Assembly: GCA_030656075.1 (NCBI GenBank)
Contig: JAUSOT010000270.1
Span: forward strand, 1 to 35,829
DNA from: Candidatus Cloacimonadales bacterium
GTDB lineage: Bacteria; Cloacimonadota; Cloacimonadia; Cloacimonadales; TCS61
Length of the DNA stretch: 35,829 nt
Reading direction: 5' to 3'
In this document: in pieces, positions 10,466 through 19,310 of the stretch
Position numbering within the stretch: position 1 is the first letter of the stretch
Layout of the letters: each line of letters starts with the position of its first letter
Notes under the pieces: generated by a model
Database searches by the model: none
What the model was told of the DNA's origin: nothing
Seen by the model: the letters and a program-made list of their open reading frames with translations, nothing else
Program-made: the position numbers and the translations under genes

Positions 10466-11014
10466 TTAAATTTCTTCTTTGCTCAATTCGCAAAGTTTAT
10501 TCATTTTGGGCTTTTTAAATTTCCACAACATCATCAGATCGTATTCTTTATTCAGATGCTCTAATTTTATTTTTTTCAAATAAGCTGATAAAATGACGTG
10601 CCCACCTTCATATTTTTCACCATTATAGAAATATTCTACATGAGAGATTGTCTCGAGCAATTCATTATAGTCGGTGATCACTGATTGAACATCCTGTTCT
10701 TCCAAAAAAACATTATAATATTTTTTTATGGGATCAAAAATGACTGCATGTCGGAATTCACGCTCATGGGCAATTTCATTTTTATTATAAATCGAAATAT
10801 TAAAGAAAATATCAATTCTCTGTCCGGATTTAAAAATTTTTTCAAAATCATTCTCGAAGGCATCGACCAATTGGGCGTTAACGTAGATCTTACTTCCCAG
10901 ATAAGAAGCCATCATACTGCTGAATTTGGCATTATTGCCTTCATAAGAAGATAATAATAACATGCTCAGAGTCACAACTCCGGTGATGATCTTGCTTGAT
11001 AAAGCTTGAAACAT
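10466..11014 (-). CDS. Hypothetical protein, possibly DUF4390-like
   Basis: 182-aa ORF next to an NtrY-like kinase. The DUF4390 suggestion rests only on context and the segment IDIFFNISIYNKNEIAHEREFRHAVIFD. Confidence 0.6.
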   Translation of the reverse strand: MFQALSSKIITGVVTLSMLLLSSYEGNNAKFSSMMASYLGSKIYVNAQLVDAFENDFEKIFKSGQRIDIFFNISIYNKNEIAHEREFRHAVIFDPIKKYYNVFLEEQDVQSVITDYNELLETISHVEYFYNGEKYEGGHVILSAYLKKIKLEHLNKEYDLMMLWKFKKPKMNKLCELSKEEI

Positions 11015-11037
11015 TCTCTCCTCACATAAACAAAAAT

Positions 11038-11068
11038 AGTCTCTGACAGACCATCTCTGCCAGAGACT
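11038..11068 (-). terminator. Rho-independent terminator for the PDZ protein gene
   Basis: AGTCTCTGACAGA-ccatc-TCTGCCAGAGACT (12/13 bp stem) followed on the minus strand by ATTTTTG. Confidence 0.75.
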
Positions 11069-11097
11069 AAATTCACTAACAGTTTACTTGTCAATAA

Positions 11098-12348
11098 TTA
11101 AAATCCGAACCAAGGTCCGATACTCACTGTTAAACCGTCAATTGAAGCATCGGGTGGATTATTCAGTTTCACAGATTCTCCATTCCATTTTGCTTGCCAG
11201 CCTTTGGAAGAATAACTGAGCATGTAACCAACTTCCGTTCTAAAGCTTAACCAATTCAGAATTCTCCACATGAAGACAGCTTTTGGCTGAAAAACCATAT
11301 AATCAGATTTGATGGAAAGTTTGCTTTTATAATCATAAGAACCATCGAATTGTCCGCTGGGATCAACTTCAAAATCGAAATTTGTGATCTCGCCGTTATC
11401 ATCGTTTTGAGTGATGATAAATTCGTTATGTCCGCCACCCAGCATGAACCCGATCGATCCAAGGAATTTATTAGAAAAAGCAAATCTTTTATCCAGAGTG
11501 ACACCACCGAATCCAATGTTGTATTTAGCAGTTCGGCTAACGATATTCGTAACTTCTTCATCTTCAACCCAATGTGTCCATGGATGTTTTGTGGTTTCTT
11601 TGTTGTCGTAGCCTGCGCCCATTCCACCGATGAACCAGCCTTTGCCGACATTTCCCATTCCACCCCCACCGTGGATCAGGAAACCATCTTCGGAAAATGT
11701 TTCATCACCAAAATCCATATTTGCCAGGAAAGTGTTGAATGCAGTTACATCCGGCGTAAACCAGATAGGATACCAGCTGCCACCACCATGTCCGACAGAT
11801 AATTTCTTTTTCTTTTCACCGGTTTTGGTGATAATCATGTCTTTTTGTGGTTTATCCAAAGTTGTTAAGGTCACTTTTGTTTCGATGATGCTTCCTAAAC
11901 GGAAGATTTTAACGTCAACCACATCACCAATTTGTTTAGATTTGATCATGTTGACCAGATGTCGTTCAAATTTTGCTTTTTGTCCGTCGAATTCCATGAT
12001 GATGTCGTCTTTCATAATACCGGCTTTCTGGGCAGGGCTATTGGAAGTGACACCTGAAACATAAACACCGTAATTGTAGTCATAATGCATTTCATAGAGA
12101 TCTTCAAAATCAAGATTGGAAAGAAAAACACCCAATTTCGGGGAATCGGAAGATGAGTCGGTGATATCGATATTGAGTTGATCAATTCCACCTATTTCAT
12201 CCATTGCTGAATTAATCTCTGTTTGCACTTCTACCATTGCATCGTTGATCTCAGTTGACATGTCATTCATCTCTTCATCCTGAGCGTACAGAAAAAATAC
12301 TCCTCCCAACAACATCACTAAAAACAATTTCATTAATCTATTCATCAT
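11098..12348 (-). CDS. Secreted PDZ-domain protein with a probable outer-membrane/beta-rich C-terminus
   Basis: Signal peptide, PDZ motif (YGVYVSGVTSNSPAQKAGIMKDDIIMEFDGQ), glycine/aromatic-rich C-terminus. Confidence 0.8.
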   Translation of the reverse strand: MMNRLMKLFLVMLLGGVFFLYAQDEEMNDMSTEINDAMVEVQTEINSAMDEIGGIDQLNIDITDSSSDSPKLGVFLSNLDFEDLYEMHYDYNYGVYVSGVTSNSPAQKAGIMKDDIIMEFDGQKAKFERHLVNMIKSKQIGDVVDVKIFRLGSIIETKVTLTTLDKPQKDMIITKTGEKKKKLSVGHGGGSWYPIWFTPDVTAFNTFLANMDFGDETFSEDGFLIHGGGGMGNVGKGWFIGGMGAGYDNKETTKHPWTHWVEDEEVTNIVSRTAKYNIGFGGVTLDKRFAFSNKFLGSIGFMLGGGHNEFIITQNDDNGEITNFDFEVDPSGQFDGSYDYKSKLSIKSDYMVFQPKAVFMWRILNWLSFRTEVGYMLSYSSKGWQAKWNGESVKLNNPPDASIDGLTVSIGPWFGF

Positions 12349-12589
12349 AGCCTCCTTTTGCCTTATCTTAATTGCACATAGTGTGCCAAATTTGACTACT
12401 TGCTCATAAACTATTGAAAACCAATTAGTTGAATGAAGTTAAACATAATCCGCATCTGTAATTATTTTATGAATTTGATAAAGAATATAAATGGAGTTTA
12501 TCAAAAATATTGGAGGAAGACCGGAATCAGTAGACTGGACTTCACACGACGCAGGAGGGCGGAGTTCAGAATACGATAGGCAACTATTC

Positions 12590-12629
12590 GACTCAAGTCC
12601 AGCGTCGCAAGCTCCTCTGAACTTGAGTC
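12590..12629. repeat. Inverted repeat (9-bp perfect stem)
   Basis: GACTCAAGT - 22 nt - ACTTGAGTC. Confidence 0.6.
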
Positions 12630-12710
12630 TTAACGTAATTAATTCCCACGAATAAATTCATAGGCTATTTATTAATCAGCTATGGGTTTTGGATTATTCT
12701 TCCATTCTCA

Positions 12711-12746
12711 TTTTCTGACTTCTGATTTCTGATTTCTGATTTTTTC
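12711..12746. repeat. Short tandem repeat of TTCTGAT-like 7-mers
   Basis: tttctgacttctgatttctgatttctgattttttc. Confidence 0.7.
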
Positions 12747-13131
12747 TTTCCAGCGTCCAACCGTTCCGAAGGATAAAACCGTTCGGAAGGTTTCAATTTT
12801 CAATCTTCAAAACCAGGCTGTTCGCAAATTAACGCTGCGCTTTCGAGTCAAGTCCGACGTAGTTTTCACCCTTCAATCTTGTTTTTTGATGATTCAGGAA
12901 ACAAATTAGTTTATTTTCTAAGTTGAGATTTTGTTAGGATTAGTTTCATTTAGCACGTTTAAAAAAAACAAAGTTGAGGTATATTTACTCTCGTCCCATA
13001 TTTTTTGGGAGGCTGGTTGATAAAAAGGATTTTCTGAACAAATTGACAAATAAACTGCCGATAAATCTTTTGTAACTAAATATTAATTGGAGAGTTAAAT
13101 AAAAGAAGTTTAACAAGATTTAGGAAGTTAA

Positions 13132-14124
13132 ATGAAGAAAAGAGATATAATAAATATCATCGTTATCTTCGTATTGATTGCAGTGGGAACGTTCAGATTA
13201 TTGAACCGGAAATACACTTTCAACGATACTCAATTTTTGATGGATACGGTTGTCACAATCAAGATCGAGACACGAGAGAAAAATGGGGAAGATATCATCA
13301 AAGCAGCTTACAAACTGATGGAAAAATATGAGAATAAACTTTCATTTTATAAAGAAGGCAGCACACTGCGAGATTTTAATGAAAGTGAAAGTAACAACCT
13401 GGAACTTGATGAAGATTTTAGGCAGATCTTCGAGCTGGCAGATCTCGTCTATTCCGAAGCCGATTCACTCTATGACGTCTCGGTAGGAAGGCTTACCGAA
13501 CTTTGGGATTATGATGCGAAGATCGTTCCGGAGCAGGAATCGATCGATGTTGCGTTAAGATTTATTGGGTTTGATAAATTGATATTCAGTAATGATGAAC
13601 TGATCCGTCCATCGGGATTCAAAATTAATCTGGGAAGCCTGGCAAAAGGTTATATCATTGATAGAACGGTGGAATTCCTGATCGAAAATAATGTTTCAGC
13701 CGGTTACGTGAATGCCGGAGGAGATATTCGCATTTTTGGTCAGAAGAAACCCTTGCCGATTGGCATTCAGCATCCCAGGGATGAGCACAACCAGATCATC
13801 GATGCTCTAAAAGTGCAGAATAAAGCTATTGTCACTTCGGGAGATTATGAGCGATTTTTCATAATTGACGGAGTACGATATCATCACATCCTCGATCCCA
13901 GAACCGGTTATCCCAGCCGCAAAGCAGTTTCTGTCACAGTTATTTCCGATTCGGCTTTTTTGGCGGATGCTTATTCGACAGCCCTGTTTCTTTTGGAACC
14001 GCAGAAAGCTCTTGAATTAGTGGAATCCAAAAATGATTTGGAAGCCGTGATCTTGACAGAAGAGAATGGAGAAATTAAAAAATTCGAATCAAGTGGAATA
14101 AAGAATTATAGAAATGAGAAGTAG
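13132..14124 (+). CDS. apbE: FAD:protein FMN transferase (ApbE family)
   Basis: MDTVVTIKI, NLGSLAKGYIIDR, NAGGDIRIFG, HHILDPRTGYPS. Confidence 0.93.
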   Translation: MKKRDIINIIVIFVLIAVGTFRLLNRKYTFNDTQFLMDTVVTIKIETREKNGEDIIKAAYKLMEKYENKLSFYKEGSTLRDFNESESNNLELDEDFRQIFELADLVYSEADSLYDVSVGRLTELWDYDAKIVPEQESIDVALRFIGFDKLIFSNDELIRPSGFKINLGSLAKGYIIDRTVEFLIENNVSAGYVNAGGDIRIFGQKKPLPIGIQHPRDEHNQIIDALKVQNKAIVTSGDYERFFIIDGVRYHHILDPRTGYPSRKAVSVTVISDSAFLADAYSTALFLLEPQKALELVESKNDLEAVILTEENGEIKKFESSGIKNYRNEK

Positions 14125-14175
14125 CAATTTGCCTTATCTTCTTTCACAGATTCTCGGGGGAGATGTGGCAAAGTT
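14125..14175. repeat. Imperfect hairpin repeat (aatttgccttatct...agatgtggcaaagtt)
   Basis: Related to the 18903-18950 hairpin; shared loop tctttcaca..atct.ggggg. Confidence 0.65.
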
Positions 14176-14229
14176 GAAAGCAGAAGTGATGGGGGATTCT
14201 TTTCACAATCCGCAGGAGCGGGGAATCGA

Positions 14230-14293
14230 CGTTCCAACGCCGGAGCATTGGAACGAGATTTACATCCCCCTGTCAAGGGGGAACGAGGGGGTT
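14230..14293 (+). repeat. 64-bp composite REP-like direct repeat, copy 1
   Basis: cgttccaacgccggagcattggaacgagatttacatccccctgtcaagggggaacgagggggtt; 60/64 identical to 14501-14564. Confidence 0.85.
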
Positions 14294-14348
14294 GAGACTG
14301 ATAATCAGCTACTTTCTGAAGCTTCTTACAGAGAAAATCATCCTGCTG

Positions 14349-14387
14349 AGATTCGGAAAGAAAATCTTTATCAATCCTTCCGAATCT
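14349..14387. repeat. Inverted repeat (10-bp perfect stem)
   Basis: AGATTCGGAA...TTCCGAATCT. Confidence 0.65.
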
Positions 14388-14500
14388 GCTTCAAAAAAAA
14401 AGCAAGCAGATAAGCTTCGGAAGGGCACTCGGCTTCTTCCCGCTATATAGGGGGATTGATGGGTTTAATTGAACTTTCCCAAAGCTATTTGGAGAAATGG

Positions 14501-14564
14501 CATTCCAACGCCTGAGCATTGGAACGAGATTTACATCCCCCTGTCAAGGGGGACAGAGGGGGTT
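14501..14564 (+). repeat. 64-bp composite REP-like direct repeat, copy 2, abutting folE2
   Basis: cattccaacgcctgagcattggaacgagatttacatccccctgtcaagggggacagagggggtt. Confidence 0.85.
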
Positions 14565-14569
14565 TTAAA

Positions 14570-15355
14570 ATGAAAAATAAAATCGATATTCAAAGTTTAG
14601 AAGATAAAAGAAAAATTACGATCGATAAAGTGGGCGTGAAGAATGTGCGTTATCCGATCATCGTGGAAGACAGAGCGAACAAAATTCAGCACACGATCGC
14701 TGATCTAAACATGTTCGTGGAATTACCGCACAATCATCGCGGTACGCACATGAGCCGTTTTATAGAAGTGCTGAACCACTTTCACCAGGAAAACCTGATC
14801 GGTAAATTGCCGGATTTTCTGCAGGAAATGAAAGAAGCTCTAAATGCTGATGCATCTTATATCACGCTTTCTTTTCCCTATTTCATCAAGAAAAAAGCGC
14901 CGGTTTCGAAAACTGAATCCCTGCTTTCCTACCGTTGTTTTTTTGAAGCTTCCTTAAAAAAAGATTTCTGTCTTTCGATTGGAGTGGAAGTCCCTATCAC
15001 CACGCTCTGTCCCTGTTCCAAAGAAATCAGCGACTACGGCGCTCACAGTCAGCGCTCCAATGTTCTGGTAAAATTAATTTTCAACGAATTCATCTGGCTG
15101 GAAGAGATCATCGAATTGGTCGAATCATCAGCCAGTTGCGAGATCTATCCGCTCTTAAAGAGAGTGGATGAGAAATTCGTGACTGAAAAAGCCTACGACA
15201 ATCCCACTTTCGTGGAAGACGTCGTGCGCGAAATTACTTTAAAATTACAAAAAGATAAACGCATCGATTGGTTCCTGGTGGAATCGGAAAATCAGGAATC
15301 GATCCACAATCACAATGCTTACGCTAAAGTTGAAAGGAATATAAAAATTAAATGA
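14570..15355 (+). CDS. folE2: GTP cyclohydrolase FolE2 (type IB)
   Basis: MKNKIDIQSLEDKRKITIDKVGVKNVRYPI, VPITTLCPCSKEISDYGAHSQRS. Start moved from 14519 because the first 17 codons of the track ORF are repeat sequence. Confidence 0.93.
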   Translation: MKNKIDIQSLEDKRKITIDKVGVKNVRYPIIVEDRANKIQHTIADLNMFVELPHNHRGTHMSRFIEVLNHFHQENLIGKLPDFLQEMKEALNADASYITLSFPYFIKKKAPVSKTESLLSYRCFFEASLKKDFCLSIGVEVPITTLCPCSKEISDYGAHSQRSNVLVKLIFNEFIWLEEIIELVESSASCEIYPLLKRVDEKFVTEKAYDNPTFVEDVVREITLKLQKDKRIDWFLVESENQESIHNHNAYAKVERNIKIK

Positions 15356-17877
15356 ATGTAACATCGACGAAACTAAAAAACGGCTTCAAAATAATCTTCG
15401 CCACGGATACATCAAATCCTCTGATCTGTCTGCAATTCTATGTTCGCATGGGCTCGAACTGGGAAAAACCGGCAGAAGCCGGATATTCGCATTTCACAGA
15501 ACACCTCGTGTTCAAATCAACCAAAAAATATCCGGCTAGTTCCATCATGGAACGTGTCACTTTTCTGGGCGGCTCGATCAATGCTTACACCGAATATGAC
15601 ACGATCTGCTTCTACATCACACTGCCTTCCACTTTTTGGCAGGAAGGCCTGGAAATTCTTTCTGAACTGACTTTGCATCCCAACTTCAATCACCAGGAAT
15701 TCAAATCGGAAAAGCAGGTGATTATCGAGGAATTGAAGCAATACAAAAATGATCCGGAAGATTCTTTCATCGAAGAAATTGCTGATGTCTATTTCCAAAC
15801 AAATCCCTATAAAAATCCCATTATCGGCAATCTGAAAAACCTGCAGAAAGCGAAGTATGAAGATTTGCAGATATTTTATAGAAAAGTCTATTCACCAGAC
15901 AATTGTTTCCTGGTTGCCTCAGGTGATTTCGAAGAAGAAAAATTACTGGATGCAACCGAAAAATATTTTTCAAACTGGCAGAAACAGAAATATTCCAAAA
16001 CGGCAAGAACCGAATTAGAGCTTCCTGAAAAAGGCAGGTTTGTCTCGTTCAAAAAGGATATATCAAACGACATTCTGGCTTTCGCTCTTCCCGATCTTTC
16101 GGAGCTGAATAATGATTCTTATGCGCTTTCCCTGGCGATGAAAATTTTCTCAGTCGGTAGGAATTCCCGGCTTTACACCCGCTTATTCGACGAAGAAAAA
16201 CTGATCGATACGATCAAATTAAATTCTTTGAGCGGAGTGAACGACGGTGCCTCGATCATCGAGGTGATGCCGAAAAAAAATGCCGATCTGAACCGCATTA
16301 TCAACATCTTTCTGGAAGAATTGCAGCGTTTCTATCAATATGGGATCAACGAATTAGAATTGAAAGATCACAAAAAAGAAATGATCTTCAATTATCGCTA
16401 TTCCTTCGAATATGTCGAAACTCTGGCATCCAATCTGGGTGGTGAGGAAATCCTGACAAGCTACGAAAAATTCTTTGCTTATCCCGAACTGATCCAAAAA
16501 CTATCTATGCAGAACCTGAAAAAGATCATCAAAACCTATTTCAAAAGGGAGTATCTCTACATTTTTCACAAAGGGAAAACAACTTTTATAAATGATTTTC
16601 AATCTGAATTGCAGAAAATCTCATTGCAACCCAAAGCAGCATTCAATCAGAAAAAACATTATGAAACAAAGCTTTCCAACGGAATGAACCTGCTTTTGAA
16701 AAAAGTGAAGGGCAAGCCAACTGTGGGTGTTTCTCTTTCCTATGAAGTTTCGCAACTCAATGAAGACAGCAGCAACCTCGGCATCAATCTTTTGAGTGCC
16801 GGTTTGATGATGTACGGCAATGAAAAAAGAAATTATCAGCAATTCCTGAATTTCTGCACGACCAATGGTATCAACTTCGGCATAACGCCCCAGTCTGAAA
16901 CGACTTCCGTCAAAATGAAGTGTTTCACAGAAATGCTGCCGCTGGGTTTGGAACTGCTGGCAGATGTCGTTCAGCTTCCCACTTTTCCTGCCGATTATTT
17001 TTTGAATTTGAAGAATTCTTATCTCAGCAATCTTGATCGGGAACGCGATTATCCCGGTTATTACGCTTCCCGCATGTGGAAAGAGATGGTTTTCGGCAAA
17101 AGCAGCAATGTGATCAGCCGTTCGGGATTCAAAAATACGATCCGCTCGATTTCGGTGAAGAAAATAAAACAATGGTATGAAACGCATTATAATCCCAGGA
17201 ATATGTCGCTGGCCGTGGTGGGAGATATCAATTTTGACCAGGTGCTGGAATCCTGCGAAAAGTTATTTGTGACCAACGATAACGGCTATACAAAATCTAC
17301 TCAGACTCCGATCATAAAATCTTCCGAAGATCGTTTTCAACGTAGTTCCCGCCATCAGGATCAATCGATCATCATATTGGGCGGTTTCGGCTGCAATGCT
17401 TTGGAAACGAAGAAGAACACTGCCTTTCACGTTTTGGCTCAGATCATCGGTGGTGATACCGATTCGCTGCTGTTCAATGAATTGAGAGAAAAACGGGGAT
17501 TGGCTTATTCCGTGGAATTCAGCTACAGTTCGGTGCGCGATTTCGGATTTTATAACACTCTGGCAATCGTTGATAAAAAAAGGGAAGAGGAAGCATTGGA
17601 AGCAATTAAGAATATTTTGCAGGATGTGAAAAAGAATGGGATTTCTGCCGAAGAACTGCAGAAGACCAAAAACTATGTGCGCGGCATTCGCTTGATGGAA
17701 GAAGAAAGTGTGCTGAATCAGGCGCAAACTCTTTCCGTGCTGGAAGCTATCGGTTTCGGTTATGAATATTATAAACAGCGGGAAAAGCGCTTAAATGATG
17801 TAACCGTGCAATATCTGCAGGATATTGCTGAAGAGTATTTTGCAGATGATAATTATTTTATTTATATTTTGTCATGA
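15352..17877 (+). CDS. Zinc metallopeptidase, M16 (pitrilysin/insulinase-like), fused active and inactive domains
   Basis: HFTEHLVFK (HxxEH) with downstream E; second M16 domain with DSLLFNELREKRGLAYSVEF. ATGA overlap with folE2. Confidence 0.93.
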   Translation: MNVTSTKLKNGFKIIFATDTSNPLICLQFYVRMGSNWEKPAEAGYSHFTEHLVFKSTKKYPASSIMERVTFLGGSINAYTEYDTICFYITLPSTFWQEGLEILSELTLHPNFNHQEFKSEKQVIIEELKQYKNDPEDSFIEEIADVYFQTNPYKNPIIGNLKNLQKAKYEDLQIFYRKVYSPDNCFLVASGDFEEEKLLDATEKYFSNWQKQKYSKTARTELELPEKGRFVSFKKDISNDILAFALPDLSELNNDSYALSLAMKIFSVGRNSRLYTRLFDEEKLIDTIKLNSLSGVNDGASIIEVMPKKNADLNRIINIFLEELQRFYQYGINELELKDHKKEMIFNYRYSFEYVETLASNLGGEEILTSYEKFFAYPELIQKLSMQNLKKIIKTYFKREYLYIFHKGKTTFINDFQSELQKISLQPKAAFNQKKHYETKLSNGMNLLLKKVKGKPTVGVSLSYEVSQLNEDSSNLGINLLSAGLMMYGNEKRNYQQFLNFCTTNGINFGITPQSETTSVKMKCFTEMLPLGLELLADVVQLPTFPADYFLNLKNSYLSNLDRERDYPGYYASRMWKEMVFGKSSNVISRSGFKNTIRSISVKKIKQWYETHYNPRNMSLAVVGDINFDQVLESCEKLFVTNDNGYTKSTQTPIIKSSEDRFQRSSRHQDQSIIILGGFGCNALETKKNTAFHVLAQIIGGDTDSLLFNELREKRGLAYSVEFSYSSVRDFGFYNTLAIVDKKREEEALEAIKNILQDVKKNGISAEELQKTKNYVRGIRLMEEESVLNQAQTLSVLEAIGFGYEYYKQREKRLNDVTVQYLQDIAEEYFADDNYFIYILS

Positions 17878-18003
17878 GAAAAACGCCCCACCCTAACCCT
17901 CCCCGAAGGAGAGGGAGCCGATTACAAGAGTCTATAAATGGTTTTCCTTCTCTGCTGGAGAAGGTGTCCCGAACGCTTTCGGGGCGGAAGAGGCAGAAAT
18001 AAA
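17861..18003 (+). repeat. Tandem repeat unit 1 (143 bp)
   Basis: tttatattttgtcatgagaaaaacgccccaccctaaccctcccc...cagaaataaa; includes the last 17 nt of the M16 gene. Confidence 0.85.
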
Positions 18004-18151
18004 TTTATATTTTGTCGTGAGAAAAACGCCCCACCCTAACCCTCCCCAAAGGAGAGGGAGTCATTGGAAATTTTATGACTTTTTTCCTTCTCCGCTGGAG
18101 ATGGTGTCTGACCACACAATTGTGGTTCAGACGGAAGAGTCAGAAATAAAA
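18004..18151 (+). repeat. Tandem repeat unit 2 (148 bp)
   Basis: tttatattttgtcgtgagaaaaacgccccaccctaaccctcccc...cagaaataaaa. Confidence 0.85.
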
Positions 18152-18176
18152 TTCATATTTTCAAGAGGATTCTATA

Positions 18177-18899
18177 ATGATCGAAACGAAATTTAAATTC
18201 AGTAAAAACGATGTTGTAATCGTTCTTACCGGAGCCGGGATAAGTGCCGAATCCGGTCTCAAGACTTTCCGTGATCATGACGGTTTATGGGAAAATCACA
18301 AAGTTGATGAAGTTGCTACTCCAGAGGCATTTAAATGCGATCCGGAACTGGTCTGGCGCTTTTACAAACAGCGCTATTTTCAACTGGCTGAAGTGAAACC
18401 GAATCCGGGGCATCTGGCTCTCAAGAAATTGGAAGATTTCCTGGGTAATAATTTCATGCTGATCACGCAGAACGTGGATGGACTGCATGAGCAGGCCGGG
18501 AATGAGCGGATTTTAGAAATGCATGGTTCGCTGCGAGATTGTTTCTGTACAAAATTCGGAACGAATTTCAAAATGCAAGACGTCGATCTGAATCCGGCAG
18601 TCCCGCTATGCAAAGAGTGTGGTGCAGCTTTGCGTCCCGACATAGTCTGGTTTGGTGAGATTCCATACTATATGAATGAGATCGATCTGGTCTTAAAACA
18701 GGCAGATTATTTCCTGGTGATTGGAACCAGCGGAATTGTGCAGCCGGCAGCGAGTTTGGCTTATCTTGCCCGGATGAATGGAGCAAAAACGATTGGTGTG
18801 AATTTAGTTCCGCCCGAAAATATGATGTTCATCGATGAATTTCACCAGGGAAGATCAGGTGAGATTTTGCCGGAATTGGTTGAGAAGTGGATTGGATAA
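18177..18899 (+). CDS. cobB: NAD-dependent protein deacylase (Sir2 family)
   Basis: GAGISAESGLKTFRD, TQNVDGLHEQAG, HGS, IVWFGE; FYKQR fits the SIRT5-like YxxR motif. Confidence 0.92.
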   Translation: MIETKFKFSKNDVVIVLTGAGISAESGLKTFRDHDGLWENHKVDEVATPEAFKCDPELVWRFYKQRYFQLAEVKPNPGHLALKKLEDFLGNNFMLITQNVDGLHEQAGNERILEMHGSLRDCFCTKFGTNFKMQDVDLNPAVPLCKECGAALRPDIVWFGEIPYYMNEIDLVLKQADYFLVIGTSGIVQPAASLAYLARMNGAKTIGVNLVPPENMMFIDEFHQGRSGEILPELVEKWIG

Positions 18900-18902
18900 T
18901 AT

Positions 18903-18950
18903 ACTTTGCCACATCTTCTTTCACAAAATCTGGGGGAGATGTGACAAAGT
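18903..18950. repeat. Hairpin repeat
   Basis: ACTTTGCCACATCT-(20 nt)-AGATGTGACAAAGT (13/14 stem). Confidence 0.75.
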
Positions 18951-19052
18951 TTCAATGGTTAAAGAATATCCAATATCCAACCCGGAATTTCCCAGGATGA
19001 AGTAAAAAAGTGTAAGAATTTGTGAAAGATGAATTTCCCCCTAAATAGGGGG

Positions 19053-19190
19053 TAGAGTGTGTGATAATAGTAGCCCGACACTCCGTGGCGGAAAATCGTA
19101 GCCGAAATTTCGATTTTAATCAACGATCTCCCAAAAAGGAGTTGTTTTGTGTTCCGAAAAATCGGTTCATTTTAGTTTTCACACAGTCTG
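19053..19190. mobile_element. 138-bp MITE-like insertion in a REP-like element
   Basis: TIRs TAGAGTGTGTGA / TCACACAGTCTG (10/12); 5-bp target duplication GGGGG (19048-19052, 19191-19195); removal of the insert plus one target copy restores CCCCCTAAATAGGGGGATCAAGGGGGTT. Confidence 0.75.
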
Positions 19191-19200
19191 GGGGGATCAA

Positions 19201-19300
19201 GGGGGTTGAATTTGTGCCAAAGTTTGTTAAGTTCAAATTATTGATAGAAACTTTCGCAAAGCTCATAGAAAAAAAGCTGAAAGAAGCTTTGGGAAAGTAA
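19201..19300 (+). repeat. RAYT-flanking direct repeat, left copy
   Basis: gggggttgaatttgtgccaaagtttgttaag...gaaagaagctttgggaaagtaa; 91/100 identical to 20054-20153. Confidence 0.9.
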
Positions 19301-19310
19301 AGGAGATATT

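Noticed and set aside
11256-11669. 137-aa minus-strand ORF inside the PDZ gene
   Set aside because: Out of frame within a better-supported CDS.
14114-14413. 99-aa ORF between apbE and folE2
   Set aside because: Composed of repeat modules and hairpins; no protein-like conservation.
19061-19300. 79-aa ORF upstream of the RAYT
   Set aside because: It runs from the MITE-like insertion into the repeat tail, so the start is an artefact; only the tail frame is noteworthy and is reported separately.
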